The notes beneath the pieces are model-generated. The model worked only from the letters and a program-made list of their open reading frames with translations, was not told where the DNA came from and ran no database searches. From an uncultured Pseudoflavonifractor sp. (lineage in GTDB: Bacteria > Bacillota > Clostridia > Oscillospirales > Oscillospiraceae): a DNA stretch of 19,915 bases. The position numbers and the translations under genes were made by a program. The stretch covers positions 1 through 19,915 of the forward strand of contig CANDEE010000034.1 of the NCBI GenBank assembly GCA_947383685.1, written 5' to 3'. Position 1 is the first letter of the stretch; each line of letters begins with the position of its first letter. Shown here one piece after another: positions 1 to 6,633 of the stretch.

Positions 1-74
1 TGGAGCGGGTGATGGGAATCGAACCCACGCGACCAGCTTGGAAGGCTGGGATTCTACCATTGAACTACACCCGC
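1..74 (-). tRNA. tRNA-Gly (anticodon UCC)
   Basis: Read on the minus strand, the segment folds as a complete tRNA. It has a 7-bp acceptor stem (GCGGGTG with CACCCGC), a D-arm, an anticodon loop CTTCCAA giving anticodon UCC, a T-arm with GGTTCGATTCC, discriminator U and an encoded CCA end at the very start of the window. It reads GGA glycine codons. A strong promoter lies just upstream at 109-138. Confidence 0.95.
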
Positions 75-108
75 ACAGAGTGACTTTATTTCAAAAGTCA
101 GCTTGTAT

Positions 109-138
109 ATGATAGCATATCCCAGTTTTGTTTGTCAA
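109..138 (-). promoter_or_regulatory. sigma-A promoter of tRNA-Gly
   Basis: On the minus strand there is a perfect -35 TTGACA (133-138), an 18-nt spacer and a -10 TATCAT (109-114). The -10 is preceded by TGC, making it an extended -10. Transcription would start near 102, about 28 nt before the mature tRNA 5' end. Confidence 0.75.
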
Positions 139-163
139 TGGTTTTTTTGATTCTCTCTTTTGC

Positions 164-196
164 GAAAAGACGGACCCGGCAATGCCGGGTCCGTCT
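164..196 (-). terminator. intrinsic terminator upstream of the tRNA promoter
   Basis: There is a perfect 13-bp GC-rich hairpin (arms 168-180 and 184-196, 3-nt loop AAT). On the minus strand it is followed by TTTT and further T-rich sequence, whereas the plus-strand side lacks a T-run. It would stop leftward read-through before the tRNA-Gly promoter. Confidence 0.6.
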
Positions 197-271
197 CTGT
201 CTGACAAAAACTCCCCCGTATGCTTTTTCCCCTCCCCGGTCATGATAGGAAAACAGGAAGGGGGTAGACTT

Positions 272-814
272 ATGGGCGGTCTTTTTTGGCAATTTCTGCT
301 TTACAGCTTTTTGGGCTTTCTTTTTGAAATTTCCTTCGCCCGCATCGTCCGCCACCCCAAACGGGACCGAAAGTGCCACCTGATTCTCCCGGTCTGTCCG
401 GTTTATGGTATCGGCGCCCTTGCCATTCTGGCCCTTCCGGATTGGATCAAGGCCTCTCCCCTTCTGCTCTATCTGGGCGGAGCCATAACCGCTACAGCGG
501 CGGAATGGGCGCTGGCAATCTTTTATGAAAAGGCTGCCGGGACCCCCTTTTGGGATTACCACGCCCTGCCCTGGAATTTTCAGGGACGGGTGTGCCTGGT
601 GTTCAGCCTTTTCTGGGGCCTGCTGGCCCTGCCGCTGGTGTATGGCCTCCACCCCTGGCTTATGCCCCGACTGGCCCTTATTCCCAACGCCGTTACCATT
701 CCGGCGGCCCTTTTCTACCTGGGGGACGCCGCCACCTCTCTATTCCTGCTCCGCCGTCTGGGAACAGAGGGACTGCGGTGGTATGTCCGCTTCAGACCTT
801 CCGAAGCTCGCTGA
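272..814 (+). CDS. CmpB-type putative ABC-transporter membrane protein (PF06541 family)
   Basis: A 180-residue hydrophobic protein with about five membrane segments. The N-terminus MGGLFWQFLLYSFLGFLFE and the central block with WDYHALPWNFQGRVCL followed by a Ser/Phe-rich helix and WG match the small membrane-protein family annotated as putative ABC transporter type IV/CmpB. Its substrate and role are not established. The start at 272 was chosen because AGGGGGT lies 8 nt upstream and the hydrophobic N-terminus begins there; an upstream in-frame ATG at 128 would add a low-complexity, non-membrane extension overlapping the terminator. The 3' end overlaps the convergent gene at 792-1004 by 23 nt. 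Family assignment is fairly sure, function unknown. Confidence 0.75.
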   Translation: MGGLFWQFLLYSFLGFLFEISFARIVRHPKRDRKCHLILPVCPVYGIGALAILALPDWIKASPLLLYLGGAITATAAEWALAIFYEKAAGTPFWDYHALPWNFQGRVCLVFSLFWGLLALPLVYGLHPWLMPRLALIPNAVTIPAALFYLGDAATSLFLLRRLGTEGLRWYVRFRPSEAR

Positions 815-1004
815 GAGTCTCCTCCAGCTTTTTTTGGGGAACATAGGCCTGGGCCACTGCCAAAATCTGCTCCAGGGTCATGGTCCGGGCCGCTCCCATC
901 ATCGGATGACGCATCACCATGGGAAACCGCTTCTGGATCACTGCCTTGGCGGGAGCATAGTCCATCAGTTCCCCCACAGTGACCCTGTTATTTTTCAGGT
1001 TCAT
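792..1004 (-). CDS. small DUF1858-like protein
   Basis: A 70-residue soluble protein starting MNLKNNRVTVGELMDYAPA. The layout of a short strand, 'T/VGELMDYAPAKAVIQKRF', a central Met/His-rich turn and 'MTLEQILAVAQ' followed by a C-terminal helix resembles the DUF1858 (ScdA N-terminal-like) fold, where a Cys pair often sits in the turn; no Cys is present here. A strong site, GGAGGTGAGACA, directly precedes the ATG at 1004 and decides this start over a longer frame from 1070. The gene converges with and overlaps the membrane-protein gene at 272-814. Function unknown; similarity is by eye. Confidence 0.6.
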   Translation of the reverse strand: MNLKNNRVTVGELMDYAPAKAVIQKRFPMVMRHPMMGAARTMTLEQILAVAQAYVPQKKLEETLSELRKV

Positions 1005-1051
1005 TGTCTCACCTCCAGCCCATCCTATGCGGCGGGAGGTTTTCTTTTGAC

Positions 1052-1080
1052 TTGCCAGTTTTTTCTTCAACAGCTATAAT
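1052..1080 (+). promoter_or_regulatory. sigma-A promoter for the DUF1540 gene
   Basis: -35 TTGCCA (1052-1057), a 17-nt spacer and a perfect -10 TATAAT (1075-1080). Predicted start is near 1087, leaving a leader of about 80 nt before the ATG at 1167. Confidence 0.65.
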
Positions 1081-1101
1081 GGAGGAAAAAGGCGGGCATA
1101 G

Positions 1102-1161
1102 TCCCTCCCTGCCGGGCGCATACTAACGCCGTACCCCTATACGGGGCAAAACAGGGAGGGA
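1102..1161 (+). promoter_or_regulatory. leader hairpin that would mask the DUF1540 ribosome site
   Basis: A perfect 10-bp inverted repeat joins TCCCTCCCTG (1102-1111) with CAGGGAGGGA (1152-1161). Smaller complementary pieces lie inside the loop (CCGTA with TACGG, CCCC with GGGG). The 3' arm contains the GGGAGGGA ribosome site of the gene at 1167. This suggests translation control by RNA folding. No known riboswitch class was recognised. Confidence 0.45.
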
Positions 1162-1166
1162 TTTTT

Positions 1167-1364
1167 ATGAATCGGGAAACTAACGGCAATCCCAGCATCA
1201 AGTGTTCCGTGGACTCCTGCGCCTACCACTCTGGCGCCGCCGGAATGTGTACGCTCCAGTCCATCTCCGTGGGCTGCACCTGCAAGGACGTGAGCAAGTG
1301 CGAGTCTACCGAGTGCGCCTCTTTCCAACTGGGAAATCACGGCTCCACCTGCGGCTGCAAATAA
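1167..1364 (+). CDS. DUF1540 Cys-rich small protein
   Basis: A 65-residue protein with nine cysteines, several in the pattern IKCSVDSCAYHSG...MCTL.SI.VGC and a C-terminal CGCK. This matches DUF1540, a clostridial Cys-rich domain thought to bind metal and often found singly or doubled in short proteins. Here there is one full domain plus a Cys-rich tail (CESTECASF, STCGCK). The start at 1167 follows a GGGAGGG ribosome site that sits in the 3' arm of a leader hairpin, and a consensus promoter lies at 1052-1080. The cellular role is not known. Confidence 0.85.
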   Translation: MNRETNGNPSIKCSVDSCAYHSGAAGMCTLQSISVGCTCKDVSKCESTECASFQLGNHGSTCGCK

Positions 1365-1413
1365 CTGCCGCTTCCCCCTTTTGGGGGTACATAGAAACGA
1401 GGGGGTGACTGCC

Positions 1414-1665
1414 ATGCCGTATTATCTATACATTCTCCGCTGCGGCGACGGCACCCTATATACAGGTATCGCCACCGATGTGGACAAGCGCCTTGCCGTC
1501 CACCAGAGCGGCAAGGGGGCCAAATATACCCGGGGCCGGGGGCCGCTGACCGTGGTATACCGGGAGGAATGCGGCGACAAGTCCGCCGCTCTTAAGCGGG
1601 AGTTGGCGGTGAAAGCTCTCTCCCGGGAGGAAAAGCTGGCCCTCATCGGCGGGAGGTTTACATAA
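1414..1665 (+). CDS. GIY-YIG nuclease superfamily protein (YhbQ/UPF0213 type)
   Basis: An 83-residue single-domain protein. YYLYILRCGDGTLYTGIATD contains the GIY-YIG pair (here YLY and YTG), followed by the conserved Arg in 'VDKRLAVHQ', a G-K-G-A-K-Y-T turn and an acidic Glu in 'YREECGDKSAALKRE'. Single-domain members bind or cleave nucleic acid; their cellular substrate is poorly defined. The start at 1414 is set by GAGGGGGTGA upstream; an in-frame ATG at 1381 has no such site. It is followed after 4 nt by thpR, so the two are probably co-transcribed. Confidence 0.88.
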   Translation: MPYYLYILRCGDGTLYTGIATDVDKRLAVHQSGKGAKYTRGRGPLTVVYREECGDKSAALKRELAVKALSREEKLALIGGRFT

Positions 1666-1669
1666 TAAT

Positions 1670-2179
1670 ATGAGACTCTTTATTGGCCTTCCCTTCCTTC
1701 ACCAGGCCCGCCGGGATTTTCTGCTGGTACAGAAACAGCTTCAAAGGAACGCGATCAAGGGAAATTTTACCGCGGTTGGCAATTTTCATCTTACTTTGAC
1801 CTTTTTGGGAGAGGTGGAGGAGAGCCGTCTTTCCGCCGTTTTTGACGCTCTGGACCACGCCCCCACGCCACCGGTGGAGTTGACCTTTGACCGCTTGGAC
1901 TGCTTTGAGGGCGGCATCTGGTATCTTCAGCCAGTTTCCTGTCCGTCCCTTTTCAAAGAGCAAGCGGAATTGGAGCGGGCGCTCCGGAAACAGGGCTTTC
2001 GGCTGGAGGAGCGGCCCTACATTCCCCATCTATCCCTGGGGCGGAAGGTGGTACTCCGGGAGGGCTATCAGCCTCCCAAAACCTTGGGCCGTCCCATTTC
2101 CGCCCGGTCTGAAGGGCTGCGGCTGTTTCTCTCCCACCGGGTGGATGGAGAATTGCGGTATGATATTTTAGAACCATAA
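1670..2179 (+). CDS. thpR: RNA 2',3'-cyclic phosphodiesterase ThpR (2'-5' RNA ligase family)
   Basis: A 169-residue protein of the 2H phosphoesterase superfamily. It has the two catalytic HxT/S motifs: 'FHLTLTFLGEV' near residue 43 and 'IPHLSLGRKV' near residue 123. The N-terminus MRLFIGLPF is typical of ThpR/LigT. The family hydrolyses 2',3'-cyclic phosphates on RNA ends to 2'-phosphates and can join 2'-5' linkages in vitro. The ATG at 1670 lies 4 nt after the GIY-YIG gene's stop, whose last codons carry GGGAGG as ribosome site, suggesting translational coupling. A terminator hairpin follows at 2179-2212. Confidence 0.9.
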   Translation: MRLFIGLPFLHQARRDFLLVQKQLQRNAIKGNFTAVGNFHLTLTFLGEVEESRLSAVFDALDHAPTPPVELTFDRLDCFEGGIWYLQPVSCPSLFKEQAELERALRKQGFRLEERPYIPHLSLGRKVVLREGYQPPKTLGRPISARSEGLRLFLSHRVDGELRYDILEP

Positions 2180-2212
2180 AACGGTCCCGCCGGACATCCG
2201 GCGGGACCGTTT
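2179..2212. terminator. bidirectional terminator between thpR and the TraX-family gene
   Basis: A perfect 15-bp hairpin (arms 2179-2193 and 2198-2212, loop ACAT) lies between two convergent genes. The arms begin and end in AAA/TTT, and T-rich sequence lies on both sides, better on the minus-strand side. Confidence 0.75.
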
Positions 2213-2228
2213 CTATGTAAAGTTTACT

Positions 2229-2984
2229 TTACACTCCACCACTGAGCCAGGCTGCCAGGGCGGCGAAAACCAGGAAATGGGCGGGATAGAATATGTAGAA
2301 AAACCACTGGGAGCCTTTTCCCCGCTCCCCGTTGTAGAGCAGGAGAAAGGGAACCGCCAACAGTGTCCAGGGGGACACGATCAGCAAAGGGGTCAAACCC
2401 GCAATGCGGAGACGGCCTTTGTGGCGCAGGAGGTACACCAAAACCGCCGACAGCACCCCCAGGAACACATACTCCCCCCGGACCAGGAAGGCCAAAGCCA
2501 TACCTGCCGCCGTGAGGACCGCCACAGCCGCCCAGCGGGGGCCGGGAGCGGTTTTCCAGCGCTCCTCCGCCTTGCTGATAGCCAGCAGGGTAAAAATGCC
2601 CACCGTCAGGGTAAACATCACGTTTTGGAGCCGCAGGGAAAGCGGAGTATGAAACTGGACCAAATCGTAGGGAATTTCAGAGATCAGGGCAAAGAGAGCC
2701 ATCCGCAGGCCATATCTTACCCGGTCATGGGTGTGCAGAAATCCTTCCACCATCAAAAAACAAAAGATGGGAAAAGCCACGCGTCCCAGTATATCGCACA
2801 TTTCCCTGGCCTGCATGATCCTCCACAGGGCGGCGGGGGAGCCTTCGCTGACCACCAGGACTCCGTCTGTCTTATAGGGTGCGAGCATAGCCCCCAGCAG
2901 AAAGGACCCGATGTGGTCGATGACCATGCTGATCACCGCCAAACGTTTGAGCCCAAAACTGGTCAAAGCAATATTTCGTTTCAT
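2229..2984 (-). CDS. TraX family membrane protein
   Basis: A 251-residue polytopic membrane protein. 'FGLKRLAVISMVIDHIGSFLLG' near the N-terminus, 'GRVAFPIFCFLMVEGFLHT' around residue 70 and 'SLRLQNVMFTLTVGIFTL' around residue 115 are the conserved blocks of the TraX family. TraX of the F plasmid acetylates pilin; chromosomal Firmicute homologues are related to acyltransferase-type membrane proteins and are of unknown substrate. The start follows GAGGAGGGAAAAAG. It lies 70 nt downstream of the PAP2 gene on the same strand, so probably one transcript. No conjugation genes are nearby, so a conjugal role is unlikely. Confidence 0.85.
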   Translation of the reverse strand: MKRNIALTSFGLKRLAVISMVIDHIGSFLLGAMLAPYKTDGVLVVSEGSPAALWRIMQAREMCDILGRVAFPIFCFLMVEGFLHTHDRVRYGLRMALFALISEIPYDLVQFHTPLSLRLQNVMFTLTVGIFTLLAISKAEERWKTAPGPRWAAVAVLTAAGMALAFLVRGEYVFLGVLSAVLVYLLRHKGRLRIAGLTPLLIVSPWTLLAVPFLLLYNGERGKGSQWFFYIFYPAHFLVFAALAAWLSGGV

Positions 2985-3054
2985 CTTTTTCCCTCCTCAT
3001 TGGCTCCTATCCTACCAGAGGATTTGGAAAAAGGCTTTGCAAATGTTTTAAGAT

Positions 3055-3609
3055 TTACAAAATTTGTAGACTGCGGGAGCCGCTCCACTTCTCCTCCAGC
3101 TTCCGGCCACCCCAGCCACAGAGCAGGCCCACCAAAATGCCGCAGGCCACATCGGTAGGAAAATGGACCCCCACATAGAGCCGGGACAGGGCCATCAAGA
3201 CCGCCGCCGCTGCCGCCGTAATACGCCAGGACTTGGGCAGGTAATGCCACCAGGCCGCCGCACAGCAAAGGGCCGCGCTGGAATGGCCCGAGGGGAAGGA
3301 GTTGGGGTCCCGCTCCACCACCAAAGGCAGAAGTCCCTCCAGCACCAGCCAGGGCCGGGGCCGGGTAAACAAATGCTTCAAAACAAGGTTGGTGCACAGC
3401 AGGCTCAAAAGCAGGGCAAACACCCCTGCCCGACCCGCCCGCCGGGTTTTGGGCCACAGGAGCAGCAGCAGGCAGGCGGCGATCCAGATGAGGCCGTGGT
3501 CTCCCAGTCTGGTGTAAAAGGCTACGATGGGACTGAGCCAGGGCTGGCGGAAAACCTCCTGAACCCAGAGCAGAAATTGTCCCTCAAATTGTGACAGAGC
3601 CGCCCACAT
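3055..3609 (-). CDS. PAP2-family membrane phosphatase (undecaprenyl-diphosphatase-like)
   Basis: A 184-residue protein with about five membrane segments and all three PAP2 motifs: K...RPRP in 'KHLFTRPRPW' (about residue 84), 'SFPSGHSSA' with the catalytic His (about 108), and 'SRLYVGVHFPTDV' with the nucleophilic His and Asp (about 147). The family removes phosphate from lipid pyrophosphates such as undecaprenyl diphosphate, or from phosphatidic acid, at the membrane outer face. The ATG at 3609 follows GGGAGGATAGCC. Being near wall-polymer genes fits recycling of the lipid carrier, but the substrate cannot be told from sequence. Confidence 0.88.
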   Translation of the reverse strand: MWAALSQFEGQFLLWVQEVFRQPWLSPIVAFYTRLGDHGLIWIAACLLLLLWPKTRRAGRAGVFALLLSLLCTNLVLKHLFTRPRPWLVLEGLLPLVVERDPNSFPSGHSSAALCCAAAWWHYLPKSWRITAAAAAVLMALSRLYVGVHFPTDVACGILVGLLCGWGGRKLEEKWSGSRSLQIL

Positions 3610-3634
3610 AGGCTATCCTCCCTTTTCCCAAAAC

Positions 3635-3665
3635 GAAAAAGCGGGGCGGGGAACCTCCCCGCCCC
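3635..3665 (-). terminator. terminator of the DUF4330 gene
   Basis: A GC-rich hairpin of ten pairs (GGGGCGGGGA with TCCCCGCCCC, 3642-3665). On the minus strand it is followed by CTTTTTCGTTTT. It lies just after the stop of the gene at 3681-4226 and before the PAP2 start. Confidence 0.8.
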
Positions 3666-3680
3666 ACCTTTGTGGTGTTC

Positions 3681-4226
3681 TCAGTTGTCCGCCGAGGTGC
3701 CGCCGGCCCACTCACAGGAGAGGATCGTACCGTTTTCCAGCTCAAAATGGGTAGTCTTGACGATGTGCCGCTTGCCTACCCGGACCTCCTGGCTGCCCAG
3801 CTCGGTTTTGGTATTGTTGGCTACGTAGCCCTCCACAGTGAAGGTCAGGTCCAGCAGGTCCTTGCCGCTGGTCACGATGCCCACATAGTTGTCGCCCACT
3901 GCCATTTCCGTCTTTTCCTGGGCGGGAGCGGCCTCCACCGCAGTGACGTAAGCGGGCAGGCAGGCGCCGTTGGACATGAGCTGGTCGCCGGGAACGCCCT
4001 TGCCGTTATTTTTGGCGGCCTCAATGAAGTTCTTGACGTTTTCATAGACCTCGGCGTCCACCCGCTCCACCCGGACGGTGTAGGTGATGTTGGTACCCAC
4101 CTCGGGCACCACGGCTCCCAGCCGGCCCGTCATCTTCAGGCCCACGGCTACCACGATGACCACCGCCAGAATCAGCACCAAAAGGTCAATAATGTTGATT
4201 TTTCCGAATACTTTTCCGTCTTTCAT
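3681..4226 (-). CDS. DUF4330 single-pass membrane protein
   Basis: A 181-residue protein with a short cytoplasmic N-terminus (MKDGKVFGKINIIDL), one membrane segment at about residues 13-34, and an extracytoplasmic beta-rich domain including 'YTVRVERVDAEVYENVKNFI' and 'GKRHIVKTTHFELENG'. This is the layout of DUF4330 proteins. The start at 4226 follows GAGGAGATTCAAC; a longer frame to 4319 reads through the promoter. It diverges from the GT4-CsaB fusion gene from a shared promoter region. The gene neighbourhood suggests a wall-polymer export or modification role, but none has been shown that I know of. Confidence 0.8.
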   Translation of the reverse strand: MKDGKVFGKINIIDLLVLILAVVIVVAVGLKMTGRLGAVVPEVGTNITYTVRVERVDAEVYENVKNFIEAAKNNGKGVPGDQLMSNGACLPAYVTAVEAAPAQEKTEMAVGDNYVGIVTSGKDLLDLTFTVEGYVANNTKTELGSQEVRVGKRHIVKTTHFELENGTILSCEWAGGTSADN

Positions 4227-4278
4227 GTTGAATCTCCTCGTGAGCGGCGGGAGGGTATAAATCCCCGTCGATTTCTGG

Positions 4279-4306
4279 TTGTATATTTTTTTTGGTGTGG
4301 TACAAT
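4279..4306 (+). promoter_or_regulatory. promoter for the GT4-CsaB gene, half of a symmetric divergent pair
   Basis: -35 TTGTAT (4279-4284), 16-nt spacer, -10 TACAAT (4301-4306). The -10 lies inside one arm of a 9-bp inverted repeat (TGGTACAAT at 4298-4306 and ATTGTACCA at 4320-4328). Predicted start is near 4313. Confidence 0.5.
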
Positions 4307-4319
4307 AAGGACAATACAC

Positions 4320-4348
4320 ATTGTACCATATTCTTCATCCGCCCACAA
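4320..4348 (-). promoter_or_regulatory. promoter for the DUF4330 gene, other half of the divergent pair
   Basis: On the minus strand: -35 TTGTGG (4343-4348), 17-nt spacer, -10 TACAAT (4320-4325). The -10 is in the second arm of the same inverted repeat as the opposing promoter. Its predicted start also falls near 4313. Confidence 0.45.
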
Positions 4349-4369
4349 GTCTTTTTTCGGAGGGAGCCC

Positions 4370-6595
4370 ATGAAAGTCATCCACCTGATCAGCGGCGGCG
4401 ACACGGGAGGGGCCAAGACCCATGTCCATATGCTGCTGCAAAATTTAGGCAAATCCATTGACGTGACCATGGTCTGCTTTACCGACGGTCCCTTTGCCCA
4501 GGAGGCCCGGGAGCTGGGCATTGAGACGGTTATCTTTCCCGGTAACAACATTTTCCGCGTCCGCCGGGAGCTGATCCGGTTCATCCGGGAGGGAGGCTAT
4601 GACCTTATCCATTGTCATGGGGCCCGGGGCAATATGATGGGAACTTTGCTGCGGAAGCCCACAGGACTGCCCGTGGTCTCCACCGTTCACTCTGATTACC
4701 GGCTGGACTATCTGGGCCGGCCTCTGGCGAAATACACCTACGGCATCGTCAACACCATGGCCCTGCGGCTGTTGGACTACCGTATTGGGGTCTCTGACGC
4801 CACCACCGACCTGTTGATCTCCCGGGGCTTTGACCCCAACCGGCTCTACACCATCTATAACGGCCTGGACTTTTCTCCCAGGGCCCCCAAGCTGGACCGG
4901 GAGGAGTATCTCCATAGCCTGGGCCTTGGCTGGCCTGAAGATTCCGTCATCGTGGGCATTGCCGCCCGCCTGAATCCGGTAAAGGACATCGCCACCCTGG
5001 TCCGGGGTTTTGCCAGGGCCCATGAGGACTGTCCCCGGCTCCGGCTCCTCATTGCGGGAGACGGTGAGCAGATGGAGATGCTGAAAAAACTCTCTGCCGA
5101 CCTGGGAGTTGCCGGGGAGGTCTGCTTTGCCGGGTGGGTCAGCGACACCGACAGCTACTATAACGCCCTGGACATCAACACCCTGACCTCCCTTTCGGAG
5201 ACCTTTCCCTACGCCCTTACTGAGGGGGCCAGAGCGGGCCTGCCCACCGTAGCCAGCCGGGTGGGCGGCGTGCCCTACCTTATCGACCATGGAGTCAACG
5301 GTTTCCTGTTTGAGCCGGGAGACTATGAGGCCCTAGCCCGGCACCTGGCCGTTCTGGCCCAGGACGGAACGCTCCGGGAGCACATGGGCCGCCGCCTCTA
5401 TGAAAAGGGCAAAAACCAGTTTTCCCTGGAATCCACCCTGGAGCGGCAATTGGACATATACCGCTCCATCCTCCGCGGGCAAGAACGAAAGACAGGCAAG
5501 CGGGACGGAGTGCTTATCTGCGGGGCCTACGGCCGGGGCAATGCGGGGGACGACGCCATCCTGGAGGCCATCGTCCGGGAGATGCGGCAGCTGGACCCGG
5601 CCCTTCCCCTGTGGGTCCTGTCCCGGCGGCCCCGGGAGACCCGGCTCACCTACCGGGTGGGCGCCATCTATACCTTCAACATCCCCCGATTCCTTCGGCG
5701 GATGGGAAAAATCAAGCTCTACATCAACGGCGGCGGCTCCCTCATGCAGGATGCTACCAGCCGGAGAAGCCTGTGGTTTTACCTGTTCACCATCTGGGCC
5801 GCAAAGGTCCGGGGCAATCCTGTCATTATGTACGGCTGCGGCATTGGCCCGATCCAATATCCCTCCAACCGGAGGCTCTGCGCCAGGGTCCTCCAGAAGC
5901 GGGTAGACGTCATTACCCTTCGGGATACCCACTCCAGGACCGAGTTGGAGCGCATGGGCGTCACAAATCCCAAAATCATTCTCTCCGCCGACCCCACCGT
6001 CATCCTCCCCGCCGCCGAACCCGCCACAGTGGACGGCCTGCTGGAGACGGCAGGTCTGGACCCGGTGGGACGGTACATTGGCTTCACCTTTCGTCCATGG
6101 ACCGGATTTGAGAGCAAAGCCGATATTTTTGCCCAGGCTGCCGACTACGCCTACGAGGTCCACGGCCTGACCCCCGTGTTCCTTCCCATTGAACGCCGGT
6201 TGGACCTGCCCGCCGCCCAGCAGGTGGCACGGCGGATGAAGGCCCCCCACTATCTGCTGGACGAGACCGGCTCCTCCGCCCACACCATCGGCCTTTTTTC
6301 CCGGATGAAGGTGGTGGTGTCCATGCGCCTCCACGCCCTGGTTTTTTCCGCCGGACAGGGGGTTCCTCTGGTGGGGGTAGTTTACGACCCCAAGGTCAGC
6401 TCCTTCCTTGACTACATCGGGCAGGACCTATACAGCAGCCTGAGCGGCCTCACGCTGGAGACTCTGAAGGCCCACATCGACGCCGCTGTGAGCCGCGCCC
6501 AGGACGACCGCTTCCTTCGGGAAGGGGTGGAGCGGCTGCGCCAGGTGGAGAAACGGAACCAGGACGCCGCCGCAGAGCTACTGGGCCTGAAATAA
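4370..6595 (+). CDS. csaB: fusion of GT4 glycosyltransferase and CsaB polysaccharide pyruvyltransferase
   Basis: A 741-residue cytoplasmic two-domain protein. Residues 1 to about 370 are a GT-B glycosyltransferase of family 4: the N-terminal MKVIHLISGGDTGGAKTH loop, 'ARLNPVKDI' and 'IAGDGEQ' for nucleotide-sugar binding, and the EX7E pair at Glu277 and Glu285 in 'SETFPYALTE'. Residues about 380-741 are a CsaB domain, starting 'GVLICGAYGRGNAGDDAILE', with 'YINGGGSLMQD', 'MYGCGIGPI' and a late 'SMRLHALVFSAGQGVPLVGVVYDPKV'. CsaB adds ketal-linked pyruvate from PEP to a wall polysaccharide; pyruvylated polymer anchors SLH-domain proteins. The start follows CGGAGGGAGCCC. A second glycosyltransferase follows after 38 nt, so probably one operon. 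Confidence 0.9.
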   Translation: MKVIHLISGGDTGGAKTHVHMLLQNLGKSIDVTMVCFTDGPFAQEARELGIETVIFPGNNIFRVRRELIRFIREGGYDLIHCHGARGNMMGTLLRKPTGLPVVSTVHSDYRLDYLGRPLAKYTYGIVNTMALRLLDYRIGVSDATTDLLISRGFDPNRLYTIYNGLDFSPRAPKLDREEYLHSLGLGWPEDSVIVGIAARLNPVKDIATLVRGFARAHEDCPRLRLLIAGDGEQMEMLKKLSADLGVAGEVCFAGWVSDTDSYYNALDINTLTSLSETFPYALTEGARAGLPTVASRVGGVPYLIDHGVNGFLFEPGDYEALARHLAVLAQDGTLREHMGRRLYEKGKNQFSLESTLERQLDIYRSILRGQERKTGKRDGVLICGAYGRGNAGDDAILEAIVREMRQLDPALPLWVLSRRPRETRLTYRVGAIYTFNIPRFLRRMGKIKLYINGGGSLMQDATSRRSLWFYLFTIWAAKVRGNPVIMYGCGIGPIQYPSNRRLCARVLQKRVDVITLRDTHSRTELERMGVTNPKIILSADPTVILPAAEPATVDGLLETAGLDPVGRYIGFTFRPWTGFESKADIFAQAADYAYEVHGLTPVFLPIERRLDLPAAQQVARRMKAPHYLLDETGSSAHTIGLFSRMKVVVSMRLHALVFSAGQGVPLVGVVYDPKVSSFLDYIGQDLYSSLSGLTLETLKAHIDAAVSRAQDDRFLREGVERLRQVEKRNQDAAAELLGLK

Positions 6596-6633
6596 CGCTC
6601 ATTTTCACCTTATCCGAAAGGAACGGTTTCCCT

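Noticed and set aside
2229..2984. TraX as evidence for a conjugative element
   Set aside because: TraX-family proteins are common as lone chromosomal genes in Firmicutes, and no relaxase, coupling protein or pilus gene is nearby.
2277..3158. A 293-codon plus-strand frame across the TraX-family and PAP2 genes
   Set aside because: Gln/His/Pro-rich shadow composition, crosses two well-supported minus-strand genes and their intergenic region.
4445..6334. Long minus-strand open frames opposite the GT4-CsaB gene
   Set aside because: They are codon-bias shadows with no ribosome sites, while the plus-strand frame has intact GT4 and CsaB motifs throughout.
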